Shown in pieces: positions 1-7,194 of a DNA stretch of 16,547 nt; the first letter of the stretch is position 1, and each line of letters opens with the position of its first letter. Source of the stretch: Candidatus Doudnabacteria bacterium RIFCSPHIGHO2_02_FULL_46_11. Lineage in GTDB: Bacteria > Patescibacteriota > Doudnabacteria > UBA920 > 2-02-FULL-46-11. The position numbers were made by a program, and so were the translations under genes. Below the pieces are notes generated by a model, which saw nothing but the letters and a program-made list of their open reading frames with translations, was not told the origin of the DNA and made no database searches. The stretch covers positions 14,723-31,269 of the forward strand of contig MFES01000029.1 in NCBI GenBank assembly GCA_001779955.1, written 5' to 3'.

Positions 1-216
1 ATAGACTTTGCCTTTACCGTACATTCCGATTTGGGCTACCGCTGTCAGGGCGTAAAAATCAACAAAAAAATGTCTAAACTTAACACGCATCTAGAGAATG
101 GAGACGTTGTTGAAATCATTACATCAAAAAAAACCGTGAAAATATCACGGGACTGGTTAAGAATAGCAAAAACTTCGCGGGCGCGTGAAAAAATTAGAAA
201 ACGTATCGGCGACTAA
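1..216 (+). CDS. RelA/SpoT-type (p)ppGpp synthetase/hydrolase, C-terminal fragment (TGS domain)
   Basis: This is the 3' end of a gene entering from the left edge; frame 1 is open from base 1 and stops with TAA at 214-216. The 71 visible residues form a TGS domain: a start like IDFAFTVHSDLGYRC, then a KINKKMSKLNTHLENGDVVE segment and an EIITSK strand. The short helix that follows TGS in RelA/SpoT proteins is also present (SRDWLRIAKTSRAREKIRKR). TGS domains also occur in ThrRS and Obg-like GTPases, but the TSRAREKIR tail is typical of RSH enzymes, which make and degrade the alarmone (p)ppGpp. Unusually, the protein ends right there, so the helical, zinc-finger and ACT regions of long RSH proteins are absent. 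The true start is outside the window; the TTG at base 31 is internal. The stop overlaps the stop of the convergent ndk gene. Confidence 0.85.
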   Translation: MDFAFTVHSDLGYRCQGVKINKKMSKLNTHLENGDVVEIITSKKTVKISRDWLRIAKTSRAREKIRKRIGD

Positions 217-674
217 CCACTAAATGATTCGTCTATTTTTTCGTAATTAAAGATTTCTTCAGGCTTGAAGAATCTTTTTATTTCCTGCTCAGCGCTTTCG
301 TTGGAATCAGAAGCATGCACCAGATTGGCCGAAGCTGAGGAAATTGATAAGTCGCCGCGAATGCTGCCAGCGTCAGCCTCTGAAGCCTTAGTCGGACCAA
401 TAATGATGCGCACAGCCTTAATTACTTCAGGCGCCTCTAAGATCATGGCTAGGACGGGCGCGCTTTTCATAAAATTCTTAAGGTCATCGAAAAAGGGCTT
501 ATCTTTATGGTGCGAGTAATGTTCGTCCAATAAAGCGTCATCTAGCCTAATCATTTTGCAACCTACAATCTTAATGCCCTTGCGTTCAAAACGCTGGATA
601 ATTTCGCCCATCAAATTTCTCTGCAAGGCATCTGGTTTGATTAAAACTACGGTTCGTTCTGCTTTGTCTGCCAT
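213..674 (-). CDS. ndk: Nucleoside diphosphate kinase
   Basis: The 153-residue product transfers the gamma phosphate of ATP to NDPs through a phosphohistidine, supplying NTPs and dNTPs in the cytoplasm. Family signatures are clear: TVVLIKPDALQRN near the start (Lys13), GSIRGDL at about 103-109, and the active-site segment NLVHASDSNESAE with His120 as the phosphorylated histidine. Length is slightly above the usual 135-150. I chose the ATG at 672-674 (MADKAERTVV) because the beta strand that opens the family fold follows directly. The frame stays open to a TTG at 716, but that start would lie beyond a strong hairpin and add residues foreign to the family. No Shine-Dalgarno sequence is visible. 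Its stop (TAG, 213-215) overlaps the stop of the plus-strand RSH gene, leaving no room for a terminator between them. A perfect 9-bp hairpin (690-710) ends 15 bases before the start codon and may affect translation. Confidence 0.95.
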   Translation of the reverse strand: MADKAERTVVLIKPDALQRNLMGEIIQRFERKGIKIVGCKMIRLDDALLDEHYSHHKDKPFFDDLKNFMKSAPVLAMILEAPEVIKAVRIIIGPTKASEADAGSIRGDLSISSASANLVHASDSNESAEQEIKRFFKPEEIFNYEKIDESFSG

Positions 675-689
675 AATGGTTTTCTTGTG

Positions 690-905
690 GGGAGAAACTA
701 CGTTTCTCCCTCCCAACTTCGGCTCTTTCAGAGCCTCGTTCCCCCCTCTTCCTTAATAGTGTTTTGCTCGCCCTGGCGAAGCCAGCGGCTTCGCAATCAT
801 TTGATCTTTTGTGAGTCTCCGGCTTTGCCGGGACGAGCAATCTTATTGGAGGTGGATGGAACGAAGCGGAGCGGAGTTGGAAGGGGAACTCTAGTTCACC
901 TTCCA
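690..905. repeat. 216-bp imperfect palindromic element of nested hairpins between the cyclophilin gene and ndk
   Basis: This fills most of the only sizeable gene-free stretch (675-915). The left arm (690-785) read forward resembles the right arm (905-819) read on the other strand, in the same block order. Each arm has a terminal hairpin (690-710; 878-905), then a TYCCAACT block (711-718; complement of 875-882), then a CYTCGTTCC block (734-742; complement of 858-866), and then a 22-base arm (764-785 pairing with 819-840 with two mismatches and two G-T pairs). A left-arm hairpin at 721-735 has no exact counterpart. The central arms can also fold separately, as GCGAAGCC-AGC-GGCTTCGC (776-794) and CCGGC-TTT-GCCGG (819-831). 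Open frames crossing it have no recognisable protein features. It could be a MITE-like mobile repeat, a REP-type element or a structured RNA; no second copy exists in this window. Confidence 0.6.
878..905 (-). terminator. Possible transcription terminator hairpin after the cyclophilin gene
   Basis: TGGAAGG (878-884) pairs with CCTTCCA (899-905), and GAACT (886-890) pairs with AGTTC (893-897), with one mismatched pair between, giving 12 paired positions 11 bases past the cyclophilin stop. No U-run follows on the minus strand, so intrinsic termination is uncertain. The hairpin is also the right end of the palindromic element and may exist for that reason alone. Confidence 0.35.
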
Positions 906-915
906 GGTTACTTTC

Positions 916-1536
916 TTACTTATCTTTACGCTCCTCAATCGTGACCTGCTCAATAATAACGCGTTCAGTAGGAACGCTCAATTCGCCGTAGGCGTTCTCT
1001 AAAACCGGAATATCGGCTATTTTATCAACCACCTCCATACCTTCGCTGACTTGGCCGAAGATGGTGTAATTCTTAGACAAAACCGAATTATTGTCAACAA
1101 GATTAATGAAAAACTGGCTACCATTGGTATTTGGGCCTCGGTTAGCCATGGCAATTACGCCCCGTTTATAGCCTTCCTTGTAGCTTTTGGCCGATTGCTC
1201 TAATTCATCCTCAAAAGGACCGCCGTAAATCGATTCGCCGCCTGTACCGTCACCATTGGTGAAATCACCGCCCTGAATCATAAATCCCTTAATGATTCGG
1301 TGAAAAGGGCTGTTATTATATTTTTCTTCTTGGCTTAAACGAATGAAATTTTCCACCGTCTTGGGCGCGTCGTTATCAAAAAAAGAAACGACAAAGTCAC
1401 CGTAATTTGTTTTTATACGGGCTTGTTTATTTGCGTACTCTTGCGATAAAGATCCGTTTTGCATAACTAACCAACCTATGCCCACTAATAATAAAATTAA
1501 GGCTACAATTCCAGCTAAATTTTTTATGTCTTTCAT
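916..1536 (-). CDS. Membrane-anchored cyclophilin-type peptidyl-prolyl cis-trans isomerase
   Basis: The 206-residue product should catalyse cis-trans isomerisation of X-Pro bonds in exported proteins. A single hydrophobic helix at residues 7-25, preceded by Lys2 and Lys5 and not followed by a lipobox or obvious cleavage site, looks like a signal anchor holding the enzyme on the outer face of the membrane. The cyclophilin domain spans about 40-200. It contains FHRIIKGFMIQGGDF, with Arg80, Phe85 and Gln88 matching the catalytic Arg55, Phe60 and Gln63 of human CypA, and MANRGPNTNGSQFFI, with Gln141. The usual active-site His of the H-T-V-F-G segment is Tyr157 here, a common variation in bacterial members. 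Translation starts at the ATG at 1534-1536. An extended -10 promoter lies 6 bases upstream, in the 20-base gap after the metallo-beta-lactamase gene, so the message is probably leaderless. Confidence 0.93.
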   Translation of the reverse strand: MKDIKNLAGIVALILLLVGIGWLVMQNGSLSQEYANKQARIKTNYGDFVVSFFDNDAPKTVENFIRLSQEEKYNNSPFHRIIKGFMIQGGDFTNGDGTGGESIYGGPFEDELEQSAKSYKEGYKRGVIAMANRGPNTNGSQFFINLVDNNSVLSKNYTIFGQVSEGMEVVDKIADIPVLENAYGELSVPTERVIIEQVTIEERKDK

Positions 1537-1542
1537 AAGGCA

Positions 1543-1551
1543 ATTATAACA
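1543..1551 (-). promoter_or_regulatory. Extended -10 promoter for a leaderless cyclophilin mRNA
   Basis: On the minus strand this reads TGTTATAAT, a perfect TATAAT with the TGn extension. Six bases separate it from the ATG at 1536, so initiation about 7 bases downstream would fall on or next to the start codon. A -35 match is weak (TTGGCG at 1568-1573, 19-base spacing), which an extended -10 tolerates. The box lies in the intergenic gap, outside the preceding gene. Confidence 0.7.
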
Positions 1552-1556
1552 TAAAT

Positions 1557-2414
1557 TTAATCCGCAGCGCCAACCACCAAACCCTCCGGTTTTAGGGTAA
1601 AACTTATTGTACTCATTAAATCGGTGCGAAGAATTTTTGCATTCCTTTGCTCCAATCTCTGCAAGACTTCGGACGTCGGATGACCATACAAATTATCGCC
1701 ACCGACTGAAATAACGGCGACTTCCGGGTCAACGATCTCCAAAAATTCCGACGATGAACTAAAACGCGAGCCGTGGTGCGGGACTTTTAAAATGTGCGAT
1801 CTGATAAATTCCGGCTTCACGAATTTCATTATTTCCCTTTCCGTCTCCTGGCCAATATCGCCGGTGAGCAAAAACTTATAACCCTTGTAGGTAAGTTGGG
1901 CGACAATTGAGGACTCATTCGGCTCTTTTTCATTCAGCTCTCCTTCCGGCGGCCACAAAACCACGATTTCCGTTTCATCAGATAACTTGATTTTGTCGCC
2001 CATGAACAAGCGCTCATCGCGAACATTTTTCTCCTTTATGACCTGTTCGAAAACTTTGTGGGCGGCTGTGGTTTTCAAGGCCCCGGCTCTTAATACCATC
2101 TGCACATCATACTTCTTTAAAACCGGAATAAACCCTTCCAAATGGTCGGCGTCCGGATGGGTAAGTATTAGCAAATCCAAGCGCCTGTCAAAATTGCCCA
2201 GGGATTGGGCGAGTGGCGTTAAAATATTATCGTTCGGCCCGCCATCCAGCAAAATTTTGATGTTATCCGGAGTTTTTATTAACAAAGCATCGCCTTGCCC
2301 GACGTCCAAAACGTGAAAAGAAAAAACTTCTTCCGGCGAGCTGCGGAAAAAAGACACGGCCACCAAACCGGTAAACAAAGCTAGACATAAAACAAAAAGC
2401 CGCCATTTAACCAT
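1557..2414 (-). CDS. ComEC C-terminal-type metallo-beta-lactamase protein, membrane anchored
   Basis: The 285-residue product has an N-terminal hydrophobic anchor (about residues 5-23) followed by an extracytoplasmic metallo-beta-lactamase domain. Motifs in order: HVLDVGQGDALLI (34-46), the strand ending in LLDGG (55-59), the metal-binding THPDADH loop (His86, Asp88, Asp90, His91), TGD (Asp186), PHHGS (His213-His214) and GHP (His245). This is the exact layout of the hydrolase domain fused to the C-terminus of ComEC/Rec2, proposed to degrade the non-transforming DNA strand during uptake. Its start overlaps the end of the ComEC membrane gene by 8 bases (ATGGTTAA), which supports translational coupling and action as one complex. 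A general secreted MBL hydrolase is possible, but the position directly after comEC makes the split-ComEC reading much stronger. Confidence 0.88.
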   Translation of the reverse strand: MVKWRLFVLCLALFTGLVAVSFFRSSPEEVFSFHVLDVGQGDALLIKTPDNIKILLDGGPNDNILTPLAQSLGNFDRRLDLLILTHPDADHLEGFIPVLKKYDVQMVLRAGALKTTAAHKVFEQVIKEKNVRDERLFMGDKIKLSDETEIVVLWPPEGELNEKEPNESSIVAQLTYKGYKFLLTGDIGQETEREIMKFVKPEFIRSHILKVPHHGSRFSSSSEFLEIVDPEVAVISVGGDNLYGHPTSEVLQRLEQRNAKILRTDLMSTISFTLKPEGLVVGAAD

Positions 2415-3831
2415 ATTTATGTTTTAAAAATTTGATATGAAATAAAGCGATTGCAAAAATTAAGCCCATATAGGAAAGCCAGATAAAATTTGCCGATACG
2501 GAAACTGTGATTTGCGACCATGAAAAATTGGCAAAAACATCAACCACCGTAAAAACGTAGGAGGCAATAATATATGCTAGGAAGCCAACAATTTGACCCA
2601 GCGTGGTTGAGACGAGAGCGACTGCCGAAGCCACAATTCCGCTCACCATTATTAACGGAATAATCGGCACCACCAGTAAATTGGCAAACAAGGCAACGGT
2701 TGAGATGCTGCCAAAGGTAAAAACCAGTAAAGGCAAAGTAACGATTTGTGCGGCAAGCGAAGCAAAGAATATCTCAATCATGGTCAATTTAATTTTTGAT
2801 TTTAAGCTTCGATGATCGAGTTCGGGGTTTATTTTAGATATCCTTTCGAAAATGGGAATTATTAAAACCAGACCGGCGGTAGCCAAAAAAGAAAGCTGGA
2901 AACCCAAATCGTACTTCAAAAGCGTTGGGTTCAAAAAAAGCATAATGGCCGCGGCCCATAAAAGGGCGGTTTTGGCTGTAGAAATTCTACCTAAAAATAA
3001 CCCGACCGAAACAAGCGCGCCCATGGCCCCGGCCCGTATGACCGATGGGCTGGCACCGGCAATGATGGCAAAGGCTGGAATTATCAGCAGGAACACAATG
3101 GTTTGCTTCTTCAGAGAAAAGGACCTTAGTAAAAAGGTAAAAAATACCAATAACAGCGTAAAATTGTAGCCGGAAGCGGCCAGAATATGGGAAAGACCGC
3201 TGACGGTAAATTTATCTTTGATGTGCTGGGGAATGCCAGCCGCGCCCCCAATAACCGTACCAGCGACAAATGCGGCATGCGGCTCGGGCAAAACTTCGGA
3301 AAGCTTATTCAAAAAACCTCTTTTAACTCCGGCCAATAAAGAAAATATCTTATTCCCCCGATCCGCCTCAATTAAAATGATTGTGCCGCTGGCGTAGCTG
3401 GGCGATTTAAAATTCGAAGATTTGATTTGAATGTTTACCTTATCTCCAGTATTAAATTCCGGATATCGAGTTGAATAAACTTTAAGCAACTTGCCCGACT
3501 CGCTTAAGCTCACCGCCGTCATTGAGCCATAGCTGGTCGGTACGGTGTCGCTGAAAACCACGGCTTCGAATTCCCGGGGCAAGATAGATGAAGTATTGAC
3601 AAATGCCCCACGGCCCAAGCCTAAAATTGCGGCAAAAGCTATCAGAAATATTATTCTAGGGAATACTTTTATCTCTTTTATTCTACAGACTGCAAAAACC
3701 GCAACAACAAGGGCCGATAAAACTAAAGCGGCTTGAGCCGCATAAATTTTGCCCAATTCAAGCCCCAAGGCCAAGGCTACAATAAAGACCACCAGACCAA
3801 GGCGGACATAATTGAAGGTAAACGAAGACAT
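2407..3831 (-). CDS. comEC: ComEC/Rec2 competence membrane channel (lacking the MBL domain)
   Basis: The 474-residue polytopic membrane protein matches the N-terminal and competence domains of ComEC, the channel that passes single-stranded transforming DNA across the inner membrane. Paired hydrophobic helices (about 10-50 and 58-75) precede a soluble beta-rich segment (about 85-155, DUF4131/OB-like). The competence domain then carries GLSHILAASGYNF (family GLSHLLAISG motif, about 213-225), a SVIRAGAMG segment and DLGFQLSFLATAG, followed by further helices to the C-terminus. Full-length ComEC in Bacillus is about 775 residues and ends in an MBL domain; here the protein stops after the last helix and the MBL domain is the next, overlapping gene. 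The ATG directly abuts the kinase stop (TAAATG), so translation is probably coupled to the kinase. No other competence genes are in the window. Confidence 0.93.
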   Translation of the reverse strand: MSSFTFNYVRLGLVVFIVALALGLELGKIYAAQAALVLSALVVAVFAVCRIKEIKVFPRIIFLIAFAAILGLGRGAFVNTSSILPREFEAVVFSDTVPTSYGSMTAVSLSESGKLLKVYSTRYPEFNTGDKVNIQIKSSNFKSPSYASGTIILIEADRGNKIFSLLAGVKRGFLNKLSEVLPEPHAAFVAGTVIGGAAGIPQHIKDKFTVSGLSHILAASGYNFTLLLVFFTFLLRSFSLKKQTIVFLLIIPAFAIIAGASPSVIRAGAMGALVSVGLFLGRISTAKTALLWAAAIMLFLNPTLLKYDLGFQLSFLATAGLVLIIPIFERISKINPELDHRSLKSKIKLTMIEIFFASLAAQIVTLPLLVFTFGSISTVALFANLLVVPIIPLIMVSGIVASAVALVSTTLGQIVGFLAYIIASYVFTVVDVFANFSWSQITVSVSANFIWLSYMGLIFAIALFHIKFLKHKYG

Positions 3832-6117
3832 TTAATTCACGGCGTAATCCTGTCTAGGAGCTACGTTGATGATTTCTTCCTTATAATCGTCGGCCGCTAG
3901 GGAAAGTTCAAAAATAAAGCGGCTGCCGCGGCCCAACCCTTCCGATTCTGCCCAAATTTTTCCACCCATGGCCTCAATCGTGGTACGCGCGACATAAAGA
4001 CCCAGGCCCGTGCCTTCGGTTACCACCAATCGCGCTTCTTTGGTTCTAACGAATCTTTGGAACAACTGGGAAATATCCTCCGGGGCTATGCCTATGCCGG
4101 TATCGGCCACCATAAAACGCAACTTATTAGGGGTTTTTTCAAAAGAAATTGTAACCGAGCCTTTCTCGGTGTATTTGATGGCATTGTCTATCATATTTAT
4201 CACAACCTGGCGCAGTTTTTCGCCATCAGCTTTGACAAAAATTTCTTGGATGGATTGTGCTGTTAAAATCAAAGAAATATTTTTATTGTCTGCCTTGGGT
4301 TTTATTTCCTGAATTACGTCGCGCGCCATGGAAACAATATCCGTGCGCTGCATATGAAGCTCAAGCCTGCCTGAAGCAATACGCGAAACATCGAGCAAAT
4401 CATTAACCAAACCTATAAGCCGTTCGGCCGAAACCGCGACATTGTCAAGCGGGCTGGCCATTGTTTCAGGTAATTTGCCATAGTCGCCCTCCTTAACCAT
4501 GGAAAGATAGCCTTTGATGGCTGTAAGCGGGGTGCGCAACTGATGGGAAGCAATCGACAAGAATTCAGTTTTGGCTTTATCGAGCTTTGAAAGCTGGTCA
4601 TTGGCCGAAACAAGCTGGTTATTTACTGTTTCGAGCTGCTCATAAAGGGTCAAGTTTCTGGCCATTATACCGACTTCGTCGGCTAGGGCCTTGACCATTT
4701 GCGTTTCGGCCTGGAGTATCTGTTCCTTGGGCGTGCGGCTCAAAACAAGCAAGCAGCCGATGGCCTTGTTTTCAGAAAAAATGGGCGCGGCTATTACGGC
4801 TCTGGCTCTAATCGCATTTTGCAAAATGGCCGCCACTCCTTTAGGCAAAGGAGGTGATATGAAGCCTGCCAGCTCGGTGCCTAATTGCACCCGGCCGGAA
4901 CGCATGGCTAAGACTGTTAGATTATTATCAGTTTTGATATTGCCGGTATAATCGCTAATTTGCTTAGGAACTAAGGCGATGGCGCGGTTGGTTAAACTCG
5001 AATCGCTTATTGCCGAAAATTTCAAAGTTTCATCGTCTTTATCTAAAAGCATTAAAACGCCGCCGATAAAATCCATTTTGTTGGCGATGCCATCGACGAT
5101 TTCCTGGGTGAACTTCTTGAAGTTTAGAGAACGCGTGATTTCACCGGTCAATTCCTGAAGTGCAGCCAAATAACGATTACGCAACAAGAGGTCGGTATTC
5201 GCCTGTCTCAACTGCCCGGCTAAGGATTGTAATTGCTCCCGCTGGGAGACTTCCTTCCTCACACCTCTAATTAACAAAATACTAAATGCCAATACTACCA
5301 AAAATCCCAGAAACCTTAAACCAACCAACAAAACACCTTCTGAAAACACCACTTCAACTAAAATCGCCACGGACAGCAAAAATGCCACTATTTCAGTAGC
5401 AATAAGTTTAACATCAAGCAGATGATACTTAATAATGGAATAAGCGGTCAGAATAATGAACGGTAATATCCAAACGGGAGCCAACGGAATGAATATAAGG
5501 ACATTGAAGGCTAGAGGTAATACAACATTTAGTAAAATAAGAAGTGAGAAACTTATTATCGTGCCGATTAAAACAAATTTTAACTGATTACGCTCCACAC
5601 CAGATGCTCGAAAAGTTTTCCTAAATATATTGACGATACTCGCCATAATCAGGAACGTTACAACCATACCAAAAATGGGCATAGCTGGCCCCCTCTCCGG
5701 GTTGGTGACTCCGGATTCGGCCACAACCGTTACCTGAGAGAAAACTGACGGGGTTAAGGTCAAAATAGCTACACCTATAACCACAGGAAGCAAAACAAAT
5801 TTGTACTTCTTACTAAAATTAACAGCAGGTTTAGGAAATACATAAAAAAGTATATATAAAGAAAAAGCGTGTAGCACCGCTGAAAAAATCGTCATTCGTA
5901 ATATCCACAAAATCCAAGTTGGGGAAGACGAGGGCGAGTGCGCGTTTAAATAATTGACAACACCGTAAAAAATTGTTGCCAAAGCAAACAAAGCAAAACT
6001 CTTATTGGTCACGCTCTTACGGTCATTTAAAAACACGACAAAACATAAAATTCCGGTGGCCGCTATAGCAACCCCAACTGCTAAAAGATCAAAATTAGAA
6101 AAATTTAAAACGTTCAC
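3832..6117 (-). CDS. Membrane sensor histidine kinase: 7TM-type input, GAF, HisKA, HATPase
   Basis: The 761-residue hybrid has about seven N-terminal membrane helices (roughly residues 8-228, resembling the HisKA_7TM input module). Two more helices (about 240-258 and 262-284), a coiled coil (about 286-320) and a GAF-like domain (about 330-490) follow, then a second coiled coil (about 490-518). The kinase core has the H-box SIASHQLRTPLTAIKGY with phospho-acceptor His525. The ATPase domain has the N-box around Asn645, the G1 box DTGIGI (672-677) and the G2 box GTGLGL (702-707). It should autophosphorylate and signal to a response regulator, but none is encoded in this window. The start is GTG at 6115-6117, the first plausible codon before the first helix, 12 bases after the nitroreductase stop. 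The stop abuts the comEC ATG, tying it to the DNA-uptake genes. No Shine-Dalgarno sequence is visible. Confidence 0.92.
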   Translation of the reverse strand: MNVLNFSNFDLLAVGVAIAATGILCFVVFLNDRKSVTNKSFALFALATIFYGVVNYLNAHSPSSSPTWILWILRMTIFSAVLHAFSLYILFYVFPKPAVNFSKKYKFVLLPVVIGVAILTLTPSVFSQVTVVAESGVTNPERGPAMPIFGMVVTFLIMASIVNIFRKTFRASGVERNQLKFVLIGTIISFSLLILLNVVLPLAFNVLIFIPLAPVWILPFIILTAYSIIKYHLLDVKLIATEIVAFLLSVAILVEVVFSEGVLLVGLRFLGFLVVLAFSILLIRGVRKEVSQREQLQSLAGQLRQANTDLLLRNRYLAALQELTGEITRSLNFKKFTQEIVDGIANKMDFIGGVLMLLDKDDETLKFSAISDSSLTNRAIALVPKQISDYTGNIKTDNNLTVLAMRSGRVQLGTELAGFISPPLPKGVAAILQNAIRARAVIAAPIFSENKAIGCLLVLSRTPKEQILQAETQMVKALADEVGIMARNLTLYEQLETVNNQLVSANDQLSKLDKAKTEFLSIASHQLRTPLTAIKGYLSMVKEGDYGKLPETMASPLDNVAVSAERLIGLVNDLLDVSRIASGRLELHMQRTDIVSMARDVIQEIKPKADNKNISLILTAQSIQEIFVKADGEKLRQVVINMIDNAIKYTEKGSVTISFEKTPNKLRFMVADTGIGIAPEDISQLFQRFVRTKEARLVVTEGTGLGLYVARTTIEAMGGKIWAESEGLGRGSRFIFELSLAADDYKEEIINVAPRQDYAVN

Positions 6118-6129
6118 TTTGTATTGTTT

Positions 6130-7188
6130 TTAGTTTTCTTCAATCACGTTCACGGGTAATCTAGACGAGCGAGCTGAAGGCTGTCCATCTTCACCGATCC
6201 TAAACATCATTGCCACGGTTTTGCCTTGAACGCCAAATATTTCTTGTATTCTTTGATAATTATGTAAAACAACCCCTTTATGTAAGGCAGATAGAATCTT
6301 ATCATCTTCGTGGCGCAAATGTAGGGCTAGAAATAAAGCCCCGGCCATTGGCTGTAAGCTTAAACCCAAACTTGATACTGTAAGCCAGAGCCTTTGCATG
6401 AGCCTCCCGGCAAAGAAATAATTTTCTTTACCATCGTCATCAATCGTTACCACACCCGTTGCTCCCGCACAAGCATAAATTTGGGAGTTAGCCTTGGCGA
6501 TCATTTTTGAAAAACCAATTTTGTTTAGGAATCGAATAGCCGACCATTTTTTAGCCACCTTGAACATAACTTTAGCCGGCGGCGGCAATTCAAGCGTTTC
6601 TAAATAAAAACCCACACTTTTTCTATCATCTTCGGTTTTGGTCCAATTGACATGGTTAAAGAAAAATGAATGAAGTCGTTGATTTTCGAAAATAACACGC
6701 TCATTAGCACTAGCCATATTAGCTAATTCTTTTTTGTCGGTCTCTTCTACTACAAACTTGTGCCTTGCCCGATTGCCTTCAAAATCCACGGCAGATAAAA
6801 TCATAAGTTGATCTTTAGATAAAGGGCTGCGCTTATAAGGCTTTCGGTTCGTGCACCGTTCAGTAATGAGTCTGTATAGCTCGTCGGGCCTAGCCGAGTC
6901 GGGTTTGAGAACAATCTCTGCGACGAAACCAAGATTGGTGCTATCTGGAAATAATTTTAGATCAGCCTGATAACCAAAATTAGAAGCAGCAATGATAATA
7001 TTTTCGACCAGAGCGCCGTGAGCCAAGTTCGAAGCTCGTTGACCCCAGGAATATAGCGAGTTATCACGCTCCGGTATATTAAAAACTTTTATTTTATCGG
7101 CCGATACAACAAACCTCCACGGCTGACAATTTTCACCAGAAGGAGCTAAGATGGCCAAGTCTAAAATTTTTCTTATCTTTTCGTTCAT
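6130..7188 (-). CDS. Acg-type twin-domain nitroreductase-like flavoprotein
   Basis: The 352-residue product resembles the Acg/Rv3131-like nitroreductase group, in which two nitroreductase folds are fused in one chain. The N-terminal FMN-binding signature APSGENCQPWRF is at 15-26, and a GALVENIIIAASNFGY helix follows. RCTNRKPY (111-118) matches the R-x-TNRxPF motif of this group. The second half (about 235-345) carries the region around GLSLQPMAGAL and ends with FRIGEDGQPSARSSRLPVN, the usual Gly-...-Ser-xx-Arg-xP tail. The likely activity is an FMN-dependent redox step on an unknown substrate. It starts 6 bases after the E1-like gene. As I recall, the mycobacterial Rv1355c ('MoeY') family fuses an E1/ThiF domain to a nitroreductase like this one, so the pair may be a split form of that protein. 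No signal peptide or membrane segment is seen. Substrate and electron donor cannot be read from sequence. Confidence 0.82.
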   Translation of the reverse strand: MNEKIRKILDLAILAPSGENCQPWRFVVSADKIKVFNIPERDNSLYSWGQRASNLAHGALVENIIIAASNFGYQADLKLFPDSTNLGFVAEIVLKPDSARPDELYRLITERCTNRKPYKRSPLSKDQLMILSAVDFEGNRARHKFVVEETDKKELANMASANERVIFENQRLHSFFFNHVNWTKTEDDRKSVGFYLETLELPPPAKVMFKVAKKWSAIRFLNKIGFSKMIAKANSQIYACAGATGVVTIDDDGKENYFFAGRLMQRLWLTVSSLGLSLQPMAGALFLALHLRHEDDKILSALHKGVVLHNYQRIQEIFGVQGKTVAMMFRIGEDGQPSARSSRLPVNVIEEN

Positions 7189-7194
7189 CTATAT

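Noticed and set aside
265..519. An 84-codon plus-strand open frame antisense to ndk
   Set aside because: It is a shadow of the ndk codons; no family signature or upstream signals. Similar antisense frames inside comEC, the kinase, hisS and nrdJ were dropped for the same reason.
675..716. A TTG-initiated N-terminal extension of ndk (14 extra residues)
   Set aside because: It would start beyond the 690-710 hairpin and add residues absent from NDK proteins; the ATG at 672-674 fits the family start.
586..840. An 84-codon minus-strand open frame across the hairpin region between ndk and the cyclophilin gene
   Set aside because: The translation is low-complexity and Arg-rich where it crosses the inverted repeats, matches no family I know, and overlaps the start of ndk in another frame. 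It is best explained by the palindromic DNA.
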